The notes under the pieces: model-generated
What the model saw: only the letters and a program-made list of their open reading frames with translations
The model's database searches: none
Told to the model about the DNA's origin: nothing
Virus record (IMG/VR): IMGVR_UViG_3300029258_002669
Location: 1 to 28,594 of that record
Reading direction: 5' to 3' (one strand)
DNA: 28,594 nucleotides
Source: a virus
Part shown: piece after piece, positions 1 through 9,017 of the stretch
How the letters are laid out: each line of letters begins with the position of its first letter
Numbering within the stretch: position 1 is the stretch's first letter
Translations under genes and position numbers: made by a program

Positions 1-981
1 TCTTTAATGGAATCTTTACAGATGTATGATATTTTGACAGCTACATTACAGTGGGATGATTTCTCAGTAGAAAACCCATTACAATTTGTAGGTGGTCTTG
101 CAAATGAAGCTGGTATCGATTTTGACGTTACTGAATCAAAGCTTTTAGTTCCAGTACCATTTGGATTAACAATTGAAGAGATTGCTGCTAGATATCTGAA
201 TGACCCTGACAAGTGGGTTGAGATAGCGACACTAAATAGACTTACCTCACCATATATTGATGAGGAAGGATTTAGTTATACTTTATTATCCAACGGTGAT
301 GGTCGTCAAATAAATGTAGACGATACTGAAGGCAGACTATATATAGGTCAGACAATTGTATTAAGAAGTGACAGTGTATCTAAATTTACAAGAAAAATTA
401 TTGATGTAGAACAGATTGGTGATAATAACTATTTAGTAAGCTTTGATGGATTACCTAATTTAGATTCTTTGACTACAGCAGACAACGCTAGTATTCAAGG
501 CTTCTTACCAGGTACTGTAAATAGCCAAAATCAGATTTATATTCCAGTAGATGAGCCTGCTGAAGAAGATGACAGAATTCAGACACCTACACACTTGGAA
601 GAAGATCAGCTTACTAGAATTTCTAAGATCGACTTTCTTTTGACTGATAACGGTGATGTTGCTGTAGATCAGTTTGGTGATTTTAGGCTTGCTAATGGAC
701 TTACTAACCTTGTCCAGGCTCTTAAGTTAAAAGTAAGAACCAAGCAAGGAACTTTGCTTAGACACCTTGACTTTGGTCTAGGTCTGGATCACGGTATTTC
801 CGTAGCAGATATTGAAAATGGTGATATTATCACTGCATTGAATAAAATGATCGAAGATGATCCAAGATTCAGTGCTATAGAAAGAATTAGTATAAGATTA
901 AATGGTGCGACATTAGCCATAGATATGGCGGTCAAAGTAGCTAATGGATCTGGTGTGGTTCCAATAACTTTCGACCTATAG
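1..981 (+). CDS. Baseplate wedge protein, LysM-like plus gp25-like domains (5' end probably cut)
   Basis: This is a structural baseplate protein. Counting from the ATG at 7, residues about 46-80 (PVPFGLTIEEIAARYL, then DPDKWVEIATLN) have the pattern of a LysM-like domain, as in T4 gp53-type wedge proteins. Residues about 205-324 (LLTDNGDVAVDQFGDF, TLLRHLDFGLGL) match the gp25/P2 gpW lysozyme-like fold that joins wedge to hub. The frame is open to base 1 and no ribosome binding site precedes the ATG at 7, so the true start probably lies upstream of the window. A late-promoter-like motif and a J-like gene follow, as expected for the gp25-J gene order. The family assignment is from remembered patterns. 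I infer that it sits in the inner baseplate. Confidence 0.8.
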   Translation, partial: SLMESLQMYDILTATLQWDDFSVENPLQFVGGLANEAGIDFDVTESKLLVPVPFGLTIEEIAARYLNDPDKWVEIATLNRLTSPYIDEEGFSYTLLSNGDGRQINVDDTEGRLYIGQTIVLRSDSVSKFTRKIIDVEQIGDNNYLVSFDGLPNLDSLTTADNASIQGFLPGTVNSQNQIYIPVDEPAEEDDRIQTPTHLEEDQLTRISKIDFLLTDNGDVAVDQFGDFRLANGLTNLVQALKLKVRTKQGTLLRHLDFGLGLDHGISVADIENGDIITALNKMIEDDPRFSAIERISIRLNGATLAIDMAVKVANGSGVVPITFDL

Positions 982-983
982 TG

Positions 984-1001
984 TGGTATTATATAAATAA
1001 G
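984..1001 (+). promoter_or_regulatory. Putative phage late promoter, copy 1
   Basis: The 30-base gap before the J-like gene contains TGGTATTATATAAATAAG. It reads as an extended -10 element (TG-G-TATTAT) and also contains TATAAATA, the T4 late-promoter octamer, at 992-999. The first 13 bases recur exactly at 15617-15629. No convincing -35 box lies at normal spacing. Confidence 0.5.
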
Positions 1002-1011
1002 AGGGATTAAT

Positions 1012-4000
1012 ATGTCAGGAACTCCAACTCCAAAATCGTATGAGCAGATTCTCGGTGATATGCTGAGAACCTACGTTGCTAAAATTGGTGTTAACGACTT
1101 GAATACAGGGTCGGTAGTAACCTCTTTCTTTGAGGCAGTAGCTCAGTCCGTATATAGGGCTTCAGCCGATAATTTCTCTATACTTAGAGATTTCAACGTA
1201 GACAGAGCAACAGGAGAAAAGCTCAAAAGGATTGCAGAAGAAGAAAATATTTCTATTTCAGGCGATAAGGTAGCTACAGGTACTGTTACTATTCGTGACG
1301 GATCTTTTGAAAAGATTGCTACTAAAATCTATGCTGGTGACAATCCTCCAAATATTGGCTCTACAATTATCCGTGTTTCTGACGCATCACTATTTCCATC
1401 TACAGGTCAAATCTATATTGGTCGTGGAACTCCTAACGTAGAAGGTCCACTTGATTATAATGCTACTACTCAGGTGGGTGGTTTTTGGGAGCTTACTCTT
1501 GTTAACCCGACAACAAAATTTCATAATATTTCTGAATCAGTTATTTTAGCTCAAGGTGGGGTTCGTACTGTATCTGCTGGTGAGGTTGTTTTAGCTCCTG
1601 CCTCAGGTGCGTCATCCAATATTAACTTTACCTTAACTCAACAGGCTGTAATCCTTGATGGTGAAAATGTAATCACAAGCGTACCTGTTGCTGCTCAAAT
1701 TCCAGGTATAGAAGGTAACGTACCTAGAAATGCCATTAAGCGTTTTGCTGCTACACCATTCACTGGTGCCACAGTTACAAACGATATTGGTTTCAATACA
1801 GGTAAGAACTCTGATACTGATGAGGAAATTAGATCTAAGATTAAGAGAGCTAGAATCTCTCGTGGTCTTGGTACAGCAATTGCTGTAACATCATCTGTAC
1901 TAGGTGCTCAAGCTCCAGATGAGAATGCTACTGTTACATCTAACGAGATTTTCTCTGATGGTGAAAAAACTACACTATTTATTGATGACGGAACTGGCTA
2001 TGAAGAAGCTGCCGCTGGTACAGGGCTAGAATTTATTGTAGATTCTGCGCTTGGTGGTGAAAGATTCTTTAAACTTGCAACAGGCGGTCGTCAAACCTCT
2101 GTAGCTAAAGCTTCTCTACTTTCTAACAATACATCTCCATTTAGTATTAGCCCCAATGATAGACTTGCTATATTAGTGGGTGGAGATATTAGTGAACACG
2201 TTTTTAATGAAGGTGACTTCAGATCTAACGGTAACGCTACTGCATTTGAGGTTGTTGCTTCTATCAACGCAAATCCAAACATTACATTCTCTGCTCGTAC
2301 CATTGATAATGGAACTAGAATCAGTATCTTTGCAAGGGAAGAGCTTGATGAATTTGTAGAAAAGACTAATCCTACTACAGGAAACGATGCTGGTGAAGCA
2401 TTAAGTCTTCCTGCTGGTGAAATTCAAACACTAAGATTATTTAAAAACAAACTGCCATTATCTAGAAATGGTCGTGTTGCTCAGGTAACATCTGAAGAGC
2501 AAATTAACTGGTCAAATACGATTTCTGATGGTGAGACTCTAATTATTTCTGTAGATGGTACTGATGAGATAACTTATACTTTCAATGATTCTGATTTCCT
2601 AACTGAAGGAACTCACGTAACTGTAGATAAAAACAACTCACTACAATCATGGGTAAATGTAATCAACGAAAAGGTCACAGGTATTACGGCTTCTATTAAC
2701 GGAAATAGAATTGTAATTAATTCAAACTTAGGTCAGACATCTAGAGCAGAGCTTGCTATCAATGAAACATCTACTTTAGTTAATAAAGGCGTATTCTCAC
2801 TTGCTCAAGGTCTTACGGCTCAAGGTAAAGAATCTGACTTTACGCTATCAAGAAACACAGCTCAGTTTAAACTTACTCAGGCACTTGAAGAAGGCGATAG
2901 TCTTAGTGCTGGTACTGAATTCACCAAAGGGAGCTTAGATTCAACACCTATCCTTGGTGGAAGTATAACATTAGTTAATGATGCATATGTGTGGTTCTTG
3001 ATTGATAATAAAGATGCTATTTTTGTAAACACTGGTGTTACAGCAGATACCACCATTACTGTAACTAAGCCAGCCGTAAATATTGTTAGATATGAGTCTA
3101 ATAACGCTACTGCATTTGATAATGTAGAGGTAGGAGACTGGGTAATCATCTGGTCTGAAGATTTAGCGGCAGGTAATAGGCTAGAAGCTAGGGTTCAAGC
3201 CAAAACCAGTAATACTATAGATCTTAAGGTAACTCCTAATGAGTTTGTAACGGCTATAGCTGAAGGTCCAGTTGTTTGGAGTGAAGGTATTGCTATTGTA
3301 AGAACTGATAAAGCTGTACAGAAAACCAAGATACCAGCAGGTGCTTATAATATAAATACTATAGCAGCTCTTTTAGAAGATGCTCTAGTAGGAGCTACTT
3401 CTTCTACTGAAAGCGATGAGGTATTAATTGTTACTACTGAATCAGAAGATACTGACGGTGAAGTTTTCATTGTAACTTTTAATGATCCTGCAAAAGCCCT
3501 TAATTTCACAGAAAATACTAGAGGTCAAAGTGAAATTTCTCTATTTGCTTTTTACGAAAGTGAAAGTTCAGACTCAGACTTTCCTCTATTTGTTCATAAC
3601 TTAATAACTGATGATACTGACGCAGATCCACCAAACTCTACTATCGGTGACTTTGATAGTGCTGTAGATTTGGCTGTATTAGGTGTAGACCCTAACGCAA
3701 TTGTGTCTTTCCTAGAGCCTTTAACTGCAATTCAAGAAAGTATGGCTTCAAAAGAAAGAAATCAGATTGATTCTTTTTCTGGACTGACCGTTAATATCAG
3801 TCCTTCTCAGTTGATTAGAAGATTAAGACAAAATGACAGATATTATATAGCTGATACTTTTCAATTTACTGCAAATGACAGTATTGTTGTAATTTTGGAC
3901 AATGATCCTTCAGAGAAGACATTTCCAATCAATATGTACAGAACTGCTGAAGTTAATAATACTATGGGGATTAACTCAAATAACTTCAGGGCATATGATG

Positions 4001-6069
4001 TAGATTCTGGTGCAGGTATTGAATTTGAACAGTTCTTTGGTAGTACTTTTGATTTCAAAAACTATAAGGTACTAATGAAGGCTAGAAACGTACTACATCC
4101 TACTAATCCTTTAGTAGATGAGGACGCTATTCTTTATAGATGCGCTGAGTGGGGATTGGCTGGTGAAAGATATAATGTAGGCTACACTTATCCTACAGCA
4201 GCTAACCAGGAAATCGGTCATAATATCTTTATCACTGACAAGACAAGTGTAAAAATCAACCTTAAATCAGGAAATCCAATTTCTAATAATATAGATGGTA
4301 CTACTGAGTGGGATGTGACTATTACTACTTTCGGTACTTACGATGAAGTTACTTATACTTGGAACGGAACTGGTACAGCACCTACTATTGATGCTGCATT
4401 ATCTTCAGGTGGTTACGCCACAATTACAGATAATGGAGAGTTCGATCCAGCTAACGTAGGTACTTTTAGAGTAGATTCTGCTACAGCCTCTTCTTTTACA
4501 GTTATTAGAGAAGTTGGAGCTGCTGTTGCTGAGATCGACAGGGCAACACTTACTTCTACTACAATTAACTTATTTGAAAATAACGACACAACTGCTGACG
4601 AAATAGTAACATATGTTACAGATAATCTTTCTGATTATTTAACAGCAGAGCTTATAGATGATAACGGTATCACTGGTGCTGGTGTAATTGCTAAGTCTAC
4701 AGAAGAAGACACTAACTTTACAGCTACAGGTATTGATCTATTTGACGGTATCAACTGGATTGAAAACAGTGATTTAGATGCTGTTGCTCCAAACTATCAG
4801 TTTAGACTTAAACAAGCCCTTACAATTCCTAGTTTCACTACAGCAACGGCTAATGCCTATGCTTTTAATGCTGGAGAGCAAATTAGATTAATTCCTACAA
4901 CTGCTAGACAGGTTGTAGACTTCATGAATATCCTAGCTGTAACAGGTATTACAACACTTGCTCAGGTAACTACATCTGAAAGAGAGAGCAAGATCCAATT
5001 TAGAACTGATCTTCTAGGATCTAATGGTGTCGTTCAAGTTACTGGCGGTAAAGGAAACTCTGCTGATGCTCAGGTTCTACAAGCTGCTTCTAGAGTAACT
5101 AGTACTGAATTTATGAACACTGTGATCTCTAAGAGTTCTGGTATCGGCTTTGAAGCTGGTCAGTGGGTTAAACTAACTGCTGCTCAGGCTCAGAAGAAAG
5201 ATGTAGGATTTGCTTTTGCTACCACTGTTACTTTTGAAGACAATATTCCTACAGCAGGTCAATCAACCATCACTCTTGGAAACAGAGATGAAGGCGATCA
5301 TTACTTTGGTGAGCCTAGAAACTTCTTTAGAGATAGAGGCAGAACTTTCCATATCGAGAAGCACGGTAAATTAGTGTGTGTTACATGGGATGGGTCTGGA
5401 TCTGCTCCAGTATTTAGCAAGACTGTAGAAATTAATGATGGTGCTGCTGATATTTCAGTTGATAAAAATGACGATACAGGATTTACAGAATATACTGTTA
5501 CCACAGGATCTGTAAACTTCATTGAAGCTCAAAGAGGCGATGTCTTCACGATAGCTGGACTATCTGTTGCAGAAAATAATGGATCTTTCAGAGTTATAGG
5601 TACATCTGATGACGGAACTACAATTGTAGTGGAAAACTCTTCAGGTGTAGATGCTGTTGCAGAATCTCTGCCTTTAGCAAGTATGTCGGTATCTGCTAAA
5701 ATTGAAGAAGGTGATACAATTATAATTGGCGATCCATTTGCTACTCTTAATCAAGGTACTTTTAGGGTTATTAGAACATATGAAAACTCTTTCTATATTG
5801 AAAATGAAAACGCTGTAGAAGAAATTGTAGAGGTAGTTGATAATCTCAGATCTCTAGGTTTTGACGGTACTACTCAGTTTGACGTTGTAGCTACTGGCGG
5901 TATTATGAGAGTTGAGTGGGATACTAACGGAACCCAGCCAGATTTAAGTGTTGCTAGAATGGGTGATGTGGCTACATTCGGTACTGATTTTGCTGCTGAT
6001 AATCAAGGTGAATTTCTTGTAGTAGACTCTGGAGATAATTTCATTGAAGTTGTACATTCCTTCTCTTAA
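1012..6069 (+). CDS. Giant baseplate J-like wedge protein (N-terminal part)
   Basis: A 1685-residue baseplate wedge protein related to P2 gpJ and T4 gp6. The N-terminal 80 residues and residues about 230-290 (PGIEGNVPRNAIKRF, then NSDTDEEIRSKIKRAR) are the usual J signature. The rest is a large insertion of beta modules. Residues about 377-443 and 503-572 are two copies of a GD-L-V-G type module (SPNDRLAILVGG; DGETLIISVDG). Residues about 1094-1166, 1444-1550, 1557-1606 and 1618-1683 repeat a motif ending N-x-G-x-F-x-V. The J C-terminal domain is missing here and appears in the next frame, overlapping by 26 bases. The ATG at 1012 has a GAGGG ribosome binding site. The protein is much longer than ordinary J proteins (about 300-600 residues). 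Confidence is high for the J assignment and lower for the module boundaries. Confidence 0.85.
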   Translation: MSGTPTPKSYEQILGDMLRTYVAKIGVNDLNTGSVVTSFFEAVAQSVYRASADNFSILRDFNVDRATGEKLKRIAEEENISISGDKVATGTVTIRDGSFEKIATKIYAGDNPPNIGSTIIRVSDASLFPSTGQIYIGRGTPNVEGPLDYNATTQVGGFWELTLVNPTTKFHNISESVILAQGGVRTVSAGEVVLAPASGASSNINFTLTQQAVILDGENVITSVPVAAQIPGIEGNVPRNAIKRFAATPFTGATVTNDIGFNTGKNSDTDEEIRSKIKRARISRGLGTAIAVTSSVLGAQAPDENATVTSNEIFSDGEKTTLFIDDGTGYEEAAAGTGLEFIVDSALGGERFFKLATGGRQTSVAKASLLSNNTSPFSISPNDRLAILVGGDISEHVFNEGDFRSNGNATAFEVVASINANPNITFSARTIDNGTRISIFAREELDEFVEKTNPTTGNDAGEALSLPAGEIQTLRLFKNKLPLSRNGRVAQVTSEEQINWSNTISDGETLIISVDGTDEITYTFNDSDFLTEGTHVTVDKNNSLQSWVNVINEKVTGITASINGNRIVINSNLGQTSRAELAINETSTLVNKGVFSLAQGLTAQGKESDFTLSRNTAQFKLTQALEEGDSLSAGTEFTKGSLDSTPILGGSITLVNDAYVWFLIDNKDAIFVNTGVTADTTITVTKPAVNIVRYESNNATAFDNVEVGDWVIIWSEDLAAGNRLEARVQAKTSNTIDLKVTPNEFVTAIAEGPVVWSEGIAIVRTDKAVQKTKIPAGAYNINTIAALLEDALVGATSSTESDEVLIVTTESEDTDGEVFIVTFNDPAKALNFTENTRGQSEISLFAFYESESSDSDFPLFVHNLITDDTDADPPNSTIGDFDSAVDLAVLGVDPNAIVSFLEPLTAIQESMASKERNQIDSFSGLTVNISPSQLIRRLRQNDRYYIADTFQFTANDSIVVILDNDPSEKTFPINMYRTAEVNNTMGINSNNFRAYDVDSGAGIEFEQFFGSTFDFKNYKVLMKARNVLHPTNPLVDEDAILYRCAEWGLAGERYNVGYTYPTAANQEIGHNIFITDKTSVKINLKSGNPISNNIDGTTEWDVTITTFGTYDEVTYTWNGTGTAPTIDAALSSGGYATITDNGEFDPANVGTFRVDSATASSFTVIREVGAAVAEIDRATLTSTTINLFENNDTTADEIVTYVTDNLSDYLTAELIDDNGITGAGVIAKSTEEDTNFTATGIDLFDGINWIENSDLDAVAPNYQFRLKQALTIPSFTTATANAYAFNAGEQIRLIPTTARQVVDFMNILAVTGITTLAQVTTSERESKIQFRTDLLGSNGVVQVTGGKGNSADAQVLQAASRVTSTEFMNTVISKSSGIGFEAGQWVKLTAAQAQKKDVGFAFATTVTFEDNIPTAGQSTITLGNRDEGDHYFGEPRNFFRDRGRTFHIEKHGKLVCVTWDGSGSAPVFSKTVEINDGAADISVDKNDDTGFTEYTVTTGSVNFIEAQRGDVFTIAGLSVAENNGSFRVIGTSDDGTTIVVENSSGVDAVAESLPLASMSVSAKIEEGDTIIIGDPFATLNQGTFRVIRTYENSFYIENENAVEEIVEVVDNLRSLGFDGTTQFDVVATGGIMRVEWDTNGTQPDLSVARMGDVATFGTDFAADNQGEFLVVDSGDNFIEVVHSFS
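6026..6069 (+). other. Frame-overlap window between the two J-like ORFs
   Basis: The second frame is open from 6026 (after an in-frame TAG at 6023) and the first frame ends with TAA at 6067-6069. A ribosome could therefore pass from one frame to the other by a +1 shift anywhere in this window, for example near the pyrimidine-rich TCC TTC TCT TAA end. Alternatively, the second frame can initiate at TTG 6044, which has GGAG at 6031-6034 nine bases upstream. The protein repeat pattern continues across the junction, which favours one original polypeptide. A sequence error also remains possible. Confidence 0.55.
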
Positions 6070-6868
6070 GTTTTCTGAATATGACGTTACAGTTGTAGGA
6101 GACAGATTTATTATCTCTGGCGATGTATTTGATGGGGATAATATTGGAGAATATGTTATTATAGATATTATATCTAAAGAAAAGGCTGTTGTAGGCTCAA
6201 TCCTTGCTCCTAAGTCAAACGTACAGTTAGAAGAGAAAGCTATTCAGGTATATGTGGAAGAATCATTAAAGTACTCTGGTTATAAGAAGATCTACAACAA
6301 AACTGTTGATCCGGCTAATAGTACTAGAACTATTCTTACTTTTGATACCGATGAGCAGTTCTTAAAGGTTAATAAGGATGCTGGTGAAGTTACATTTAGC
6401 TCAGTTGGTAAGTTAAACTTTCCTACACAAGTCAAGCGTGGTCTTGATTCTTACAGATACAACACAGGTCTTATTGCAGAGTCCAATAGAATTGTTTACG
6501 GTGATCCAAGAGATAACGTAACATACCCTGGTGTAGCTGCTGCTGGAGCTGAAATCTTTATTGAGCCACCTCTAGTTAGAAGAATTGAAGTAGGTGTAGG
6601 TGTACGTGTTAATACAGGTATTCCTTTCAGTAAGATTGTTGAGCAAGCTAGAAACAATATTGCAGCACTTATTAATTCCAATGATGTAGGTGTTTCGATT
6701 GCGATTTCTGATATTGTGGCTGTTGTTAATAGTATTCCAGGTGTTAAGGCTGTTTCTGTAACTTCTCCTCAATACGATATTAATAACGATGTGATTGTTG
6801 TGAATCCGAGTGAAAAAGCACTTATTCTAGATATCGTTAATGATATTACAATTTCTAAGGTTGAATAA
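6044..6868 (+). CDS. Baseplate J-like protein, C-terminal domain in shifted frame
   Basis: A 274-residue product if translation starts at TTG 6044. Residues about 180-250 (RRIEVGVGVRVNTGI, then AISDIVAVVNSIPGVKAVSV) are the typical C-terminal domain of baseplate J/gp47-type wedge proteins, the part lacking from the preceding 1685-residue ORF. The first 45 residues contain one more copy of the repeat that ends the preceding ORF (GDRFIISGDVFDGDNIGEYV). The reading frame is +1 relative to that ORF. No ATG lies near the beginning; the TTG is preceded by GGAG with 9-base spacing. It may be a separate chain made by coupled initiation, the 3' half of a frameshift fusion, or the result of an indel. 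It ends in TAATG overlapping the next start. Confidence 0.75.
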   Translation: MKLYIPSLKFSEYDVTVVGDRFIISGDVFDGDNIGEYVIIDIISKEKAVVGSILAPKSNVQLEEKAIQVYVEESLKYSGYKKIYNKTVDPANSTRTILTFDTDEQFLKVNKDAGEVTFSSVGKLNFPTQVKRGLDSYRYNTGLIAESNRIVYGDPRDNVTYPGVAAAGAEIFIEPPLVRRIEVGVGVRVNTGIPFSKIVEQARNNIAALINSNDVGVSIAISDIVAVVNSIPGVKAVSVTSPQYDINNDVIVVNPSEKALILDIVNDITISKVE

Positions 6869-8457
6869 TGGCAAGTACTAGGGATAAGGAAAAGCAGAGG
6901 CTTAGGCAGTATTTAAACCCTTCAATTAGGGGTGAGAAGACTGACGCTATTTTAGAAGCCTTGGCTGGTGGTCCATTACATTTAATAGATAACGTAGAAG
7001 CTGTTAATGATCAGTTATATATCGTAACGGCTGACGGTAGATATCTTGATGAACTACTGGCTGGTCGTAACCTTACTAGACCCGACAACATTGGTCTTTC
7101 TGATGAAGTTTTTAGAGAAATTGGTATTGAGGTTTCAACTCGTAAACAGGTCGTAGATCTTGTGCATGAGATTCTTAGAGTAATGTACGGTCAGGAATTT
7201 GTAAGAGCTACTGTTTTCTCTGAAGAGTTTGAGACTTATGATCTAGACGATGGTGATACTTTAATTATCCAATATGACGACTTTACAACAAATCAATTTA
7301 CAAATATAAACTCAGCTACAGCTCAAGAAGTGGCTGACGCTATTACAAAAGAAATTAGAAGACTTGGTAAAACAGGTGCTGCTGTTGCCAGAGATGATGG
7401 TAATGGTGGATATGTTTCGCTTATATCTGAAACCAATGGACCATCTTCTTCAGTAAGGGTCCGTGGTGGAAAGGCTCAAAATAAACTAAAGTTTTCTGAG
7501 ATTAGACCTACTGGTGGTGTAGCCGCTACTCAATGGACTTTATCTCAAGAGCCAGGCGGTGTTATTAGAGCTACCTGGTCTGGTGGACCAAATCCATTTA
7601 TCGGTGTAGTTCAGAAAGATGATTATGTAAACATATTTGGATCTGCTTTTGACAGTGCGAACCAAGGTACTTTTACTATTACAGCAGTAAGCGGTGGTTT
7701 AGTAGGTGAGGCTTATGTTGAATGGGAAAATCCATCAGGTGTTCCTGAGACAACACTGCAAGGTACTGATGAGGGTATTTTATTTTTTAATCCAAAAAGA
7801 TTTACTCTAAACTCTAAAGTTAACTATGCTGCTGCATATCAAACAGAAAATAGATTGTTAGAAGTATTTGTACCTGCTACAACTAGGGTTGTAAGACGTG
7901 ATAGACAAGGTGCTGCTCACTTACATGATGCAGGTCCATCAGATTTAGACCAGCTCGGTCCATATACTTTTGATCCAGCTAAACCATTCTTAATTGGTGG
8001 GGAAGAATGTAATACAACTGAAGATATAGATGAAAACACAAGTCTTATTATTGAAGTAGATGATGCTTCAGATATTCCTGATGAGCAAGGTAAGCTTATT
8101 TTTGGATTTGGTACTTCAAAAGAAGAAGGTCCAGTTCCTTATATATCTAGACCATCTAATACTCAGATTTTAATTAATCCATCTTATTCTTTTCAAAACG
8201 TACACAGTGCAGGTACTAATATATCTTTAGTTTCACAAGATTTTCCATATGATGTAGCAAGAGATGGTTCAGACTACCCTTTCTATATTACAGATGTTGT
8301 ATCGGGTCGTATCTACGCTCAGGATTTAATTAACCTGGTAGCTGCTACAGGTATACAAGTTGTTATTACAGTATTGTACCCGAATGATATCGGATTGGCT
8401 AAATGGGGTACAGATTTCTCAGACAAGTTTTATGTCTGGGGTGAAGATCCAGTTTAG
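6868..8457 (+). CDS. J-related baseplate wedge protein (gp7-like position)
   Basis: A 529-residue structural protein. Residues about 40-110 (TADGRYLDELLAGRNLTRP, SDEVFREIGIEV) resemble the N-terminal J pattern where a completed chain is followed by LD-x-L and R-P. Residues about 127-200 and 222-301 carry the same beta modules as the giant J-like protein, including SANQGTFTI. Residues about 400-455 (GKLIFGFGTSKEEGPVPY) match its residues 118-180 (GQIYIGRGTPNVEGPLDY). It is therefore a paralogue of the J-like protein by module content. In T4 the gp6 dimer pairs with gp7 in a wedge trimer; I infer the same relation here from position and shared modules. The start overlaps the preceding stop (TAATG) with AAGG upstream, so translation is probably coupled. 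Confidence 0.65.
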   Translation: MASTRDKEKQRLRQYLNPSIRGEKTDAILEALAGGPLHLIDNVEAVNDQLYIVTADGRYLDELLAGRNLTRPDNIGLSDEVFREIGIEVSTRKQVVDLVHEILRVMYGQEFVRATVFSEEFETYDLDDGDTLIIQYDDFTTNQFTNINSATAQEVADAITKEIRRLGKTGAAVARDDGNGGYVSLISETNGPSSSVRVRGGKAQNKLKFSEIRPTGGVAATQWTLSQEPGGVIRATWSGGPNPFIGVVQKDDYVNIFGSAFDSANQGTFTITAVSGGLVGEAYVEWENPSGVPETTLQGTDEGILFFNPKRFTLNSKVNYAAAYQTENRLLEVFVPATTRVVRRDRQGAAHLHDAGPSDLDQLGPYTFDPAKPFLIGGEECNTTEDIDENTSLIIEVDDASDIPDEQGKLIFGFGTSKEEGPVPYISRPSNTQILINPSYSFQNVHSAGTNISLVSQDFPYDVARDGSDYPFYITDVVSGRIYAQDLINLVAATGIQVVITVLYPNDIGLAKWGTDFSDKFYVWGEDPV

Positions 8458-8465
8458 GAGTATAA

Positions 8466-8891
8466 ATGTCTCAATCAGTAGTATTGGCAGGAGCCAATTG
8501 TAAATTATTCATAGGAGGAAAGCTTTACCCAGAGGTACAGCAGATATCTTACACTATTGATTATGGTGAAAGTGAGACATACGGTATTGACTCTCCATTT
8601 GCTCAAGAAATATCTACAGATAGAATTTCAGTTCAAGGATCTATTTCAGGATTAAGATTAAAGCTGTCTGGCGGTCTTCAAGGTAAAGATGCTACTACTA
8701 AAATTAACCAAAGGCTAATTGCACCATATGTTTCTATTGAAATTAGAGACAGACAGTCAGATACAAAGTTGATATTCATACCTCAATGTAAAGTTACAAA
8801 TGAGAATGTACAGATTAGTGCAAAAGGTATTGTTAAGTTGAATTTTAACTTTAAAGGTATTATTCCGTATAATGCCCTTGATATGAACTAA
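8466..8891 (+). CDS. Tail-tube-like structural protein
   Basis: A 141-residue, mostly beta protein. The order KLFIGGKLYPEVQQI, ETYGIDSPFAQEI and then VQGSISGLRL follows the pattern of phage tail-tube-fold proteins: an early strand with gly-gly turn, a tyr-gly loop, and a strand ending in G-S. Tail-tube-fold proteins also serve as tube initiators or baseplate hub parts, and its place right after the wedge genes would suit such a role. The start is eight bases after the preceding stop with TAGGAG as ribosome binding site. Its last 32 bases overlap, tail to tail, a small minus-strand gene. The fold assignment is by eye; the exact tail role is inferred. Confidence 0.55.
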   Translation: MSQSVVLAGANCKLFIGGKLYPEVQQISYTIDYGESETYGIDSPFAQEISTDRISVQGSISGLRLKLSGGLQGKDATTKINQRLIAPYVSIEIRDRQSDTKLIFIPQCKVTNENVQISAKGIVKLNFNFKGIIPYNALDMN

Positions 8892-9015
8892 CATTATTTG
8901 GCTCATAATCCTTTAACATATCTCTGCTAATCTTATCACCATAAGTCATCGGCACTCCAAAAACTAGTACGAACAATAAAACTGGTGATATCAATAATAA
9001 AATAAGTTCTAACAT
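8860..9015 (-). CDS. Small single-pass membrane protein, 51 residues
   Basis: The minus-strand frame from ATG at 9015 to TAA at 8860-8862 encodes 51 residues. It starts MLELILLLISPVLLFVLVFG, a clear membrane segment, followed by a charged soluble tail (TYGDKISRDMLKDYEPN). The start lies two bases after the stop of the preceding membrane-protein gene and has AGGGAAG upstream. The 3' end overlaps the tail-tube-like gene by 32 bases in convergent orientation. I do not recognise the family. Its pairing with another tiny membrane protein could suggest a lysis or inner-membrane role, but nothing in the sequence proves this. Confidence 0.6.
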   Translation of the reverse strand: MLELILLLISPVLLFVLVFGVPMTYGDKISRDMLKDYEPNNVSSYQGHYTE

Positions 9016-9017
9016 AA

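Noticed and set aside
3351-3358. TATAAATA (T4 late-promoter octamer) inside the J-like gene
   Set aside because: It lies in mid-gene without TGGTATTAT and is expected by chance in AT-rich DNA.
8880-9015. Transcription terminator between the convergent operons
   Set aside because: No GC-rich stem followed by a T run was found. The convergent genes overlap by 32 bases, leaving no room for a standard one.
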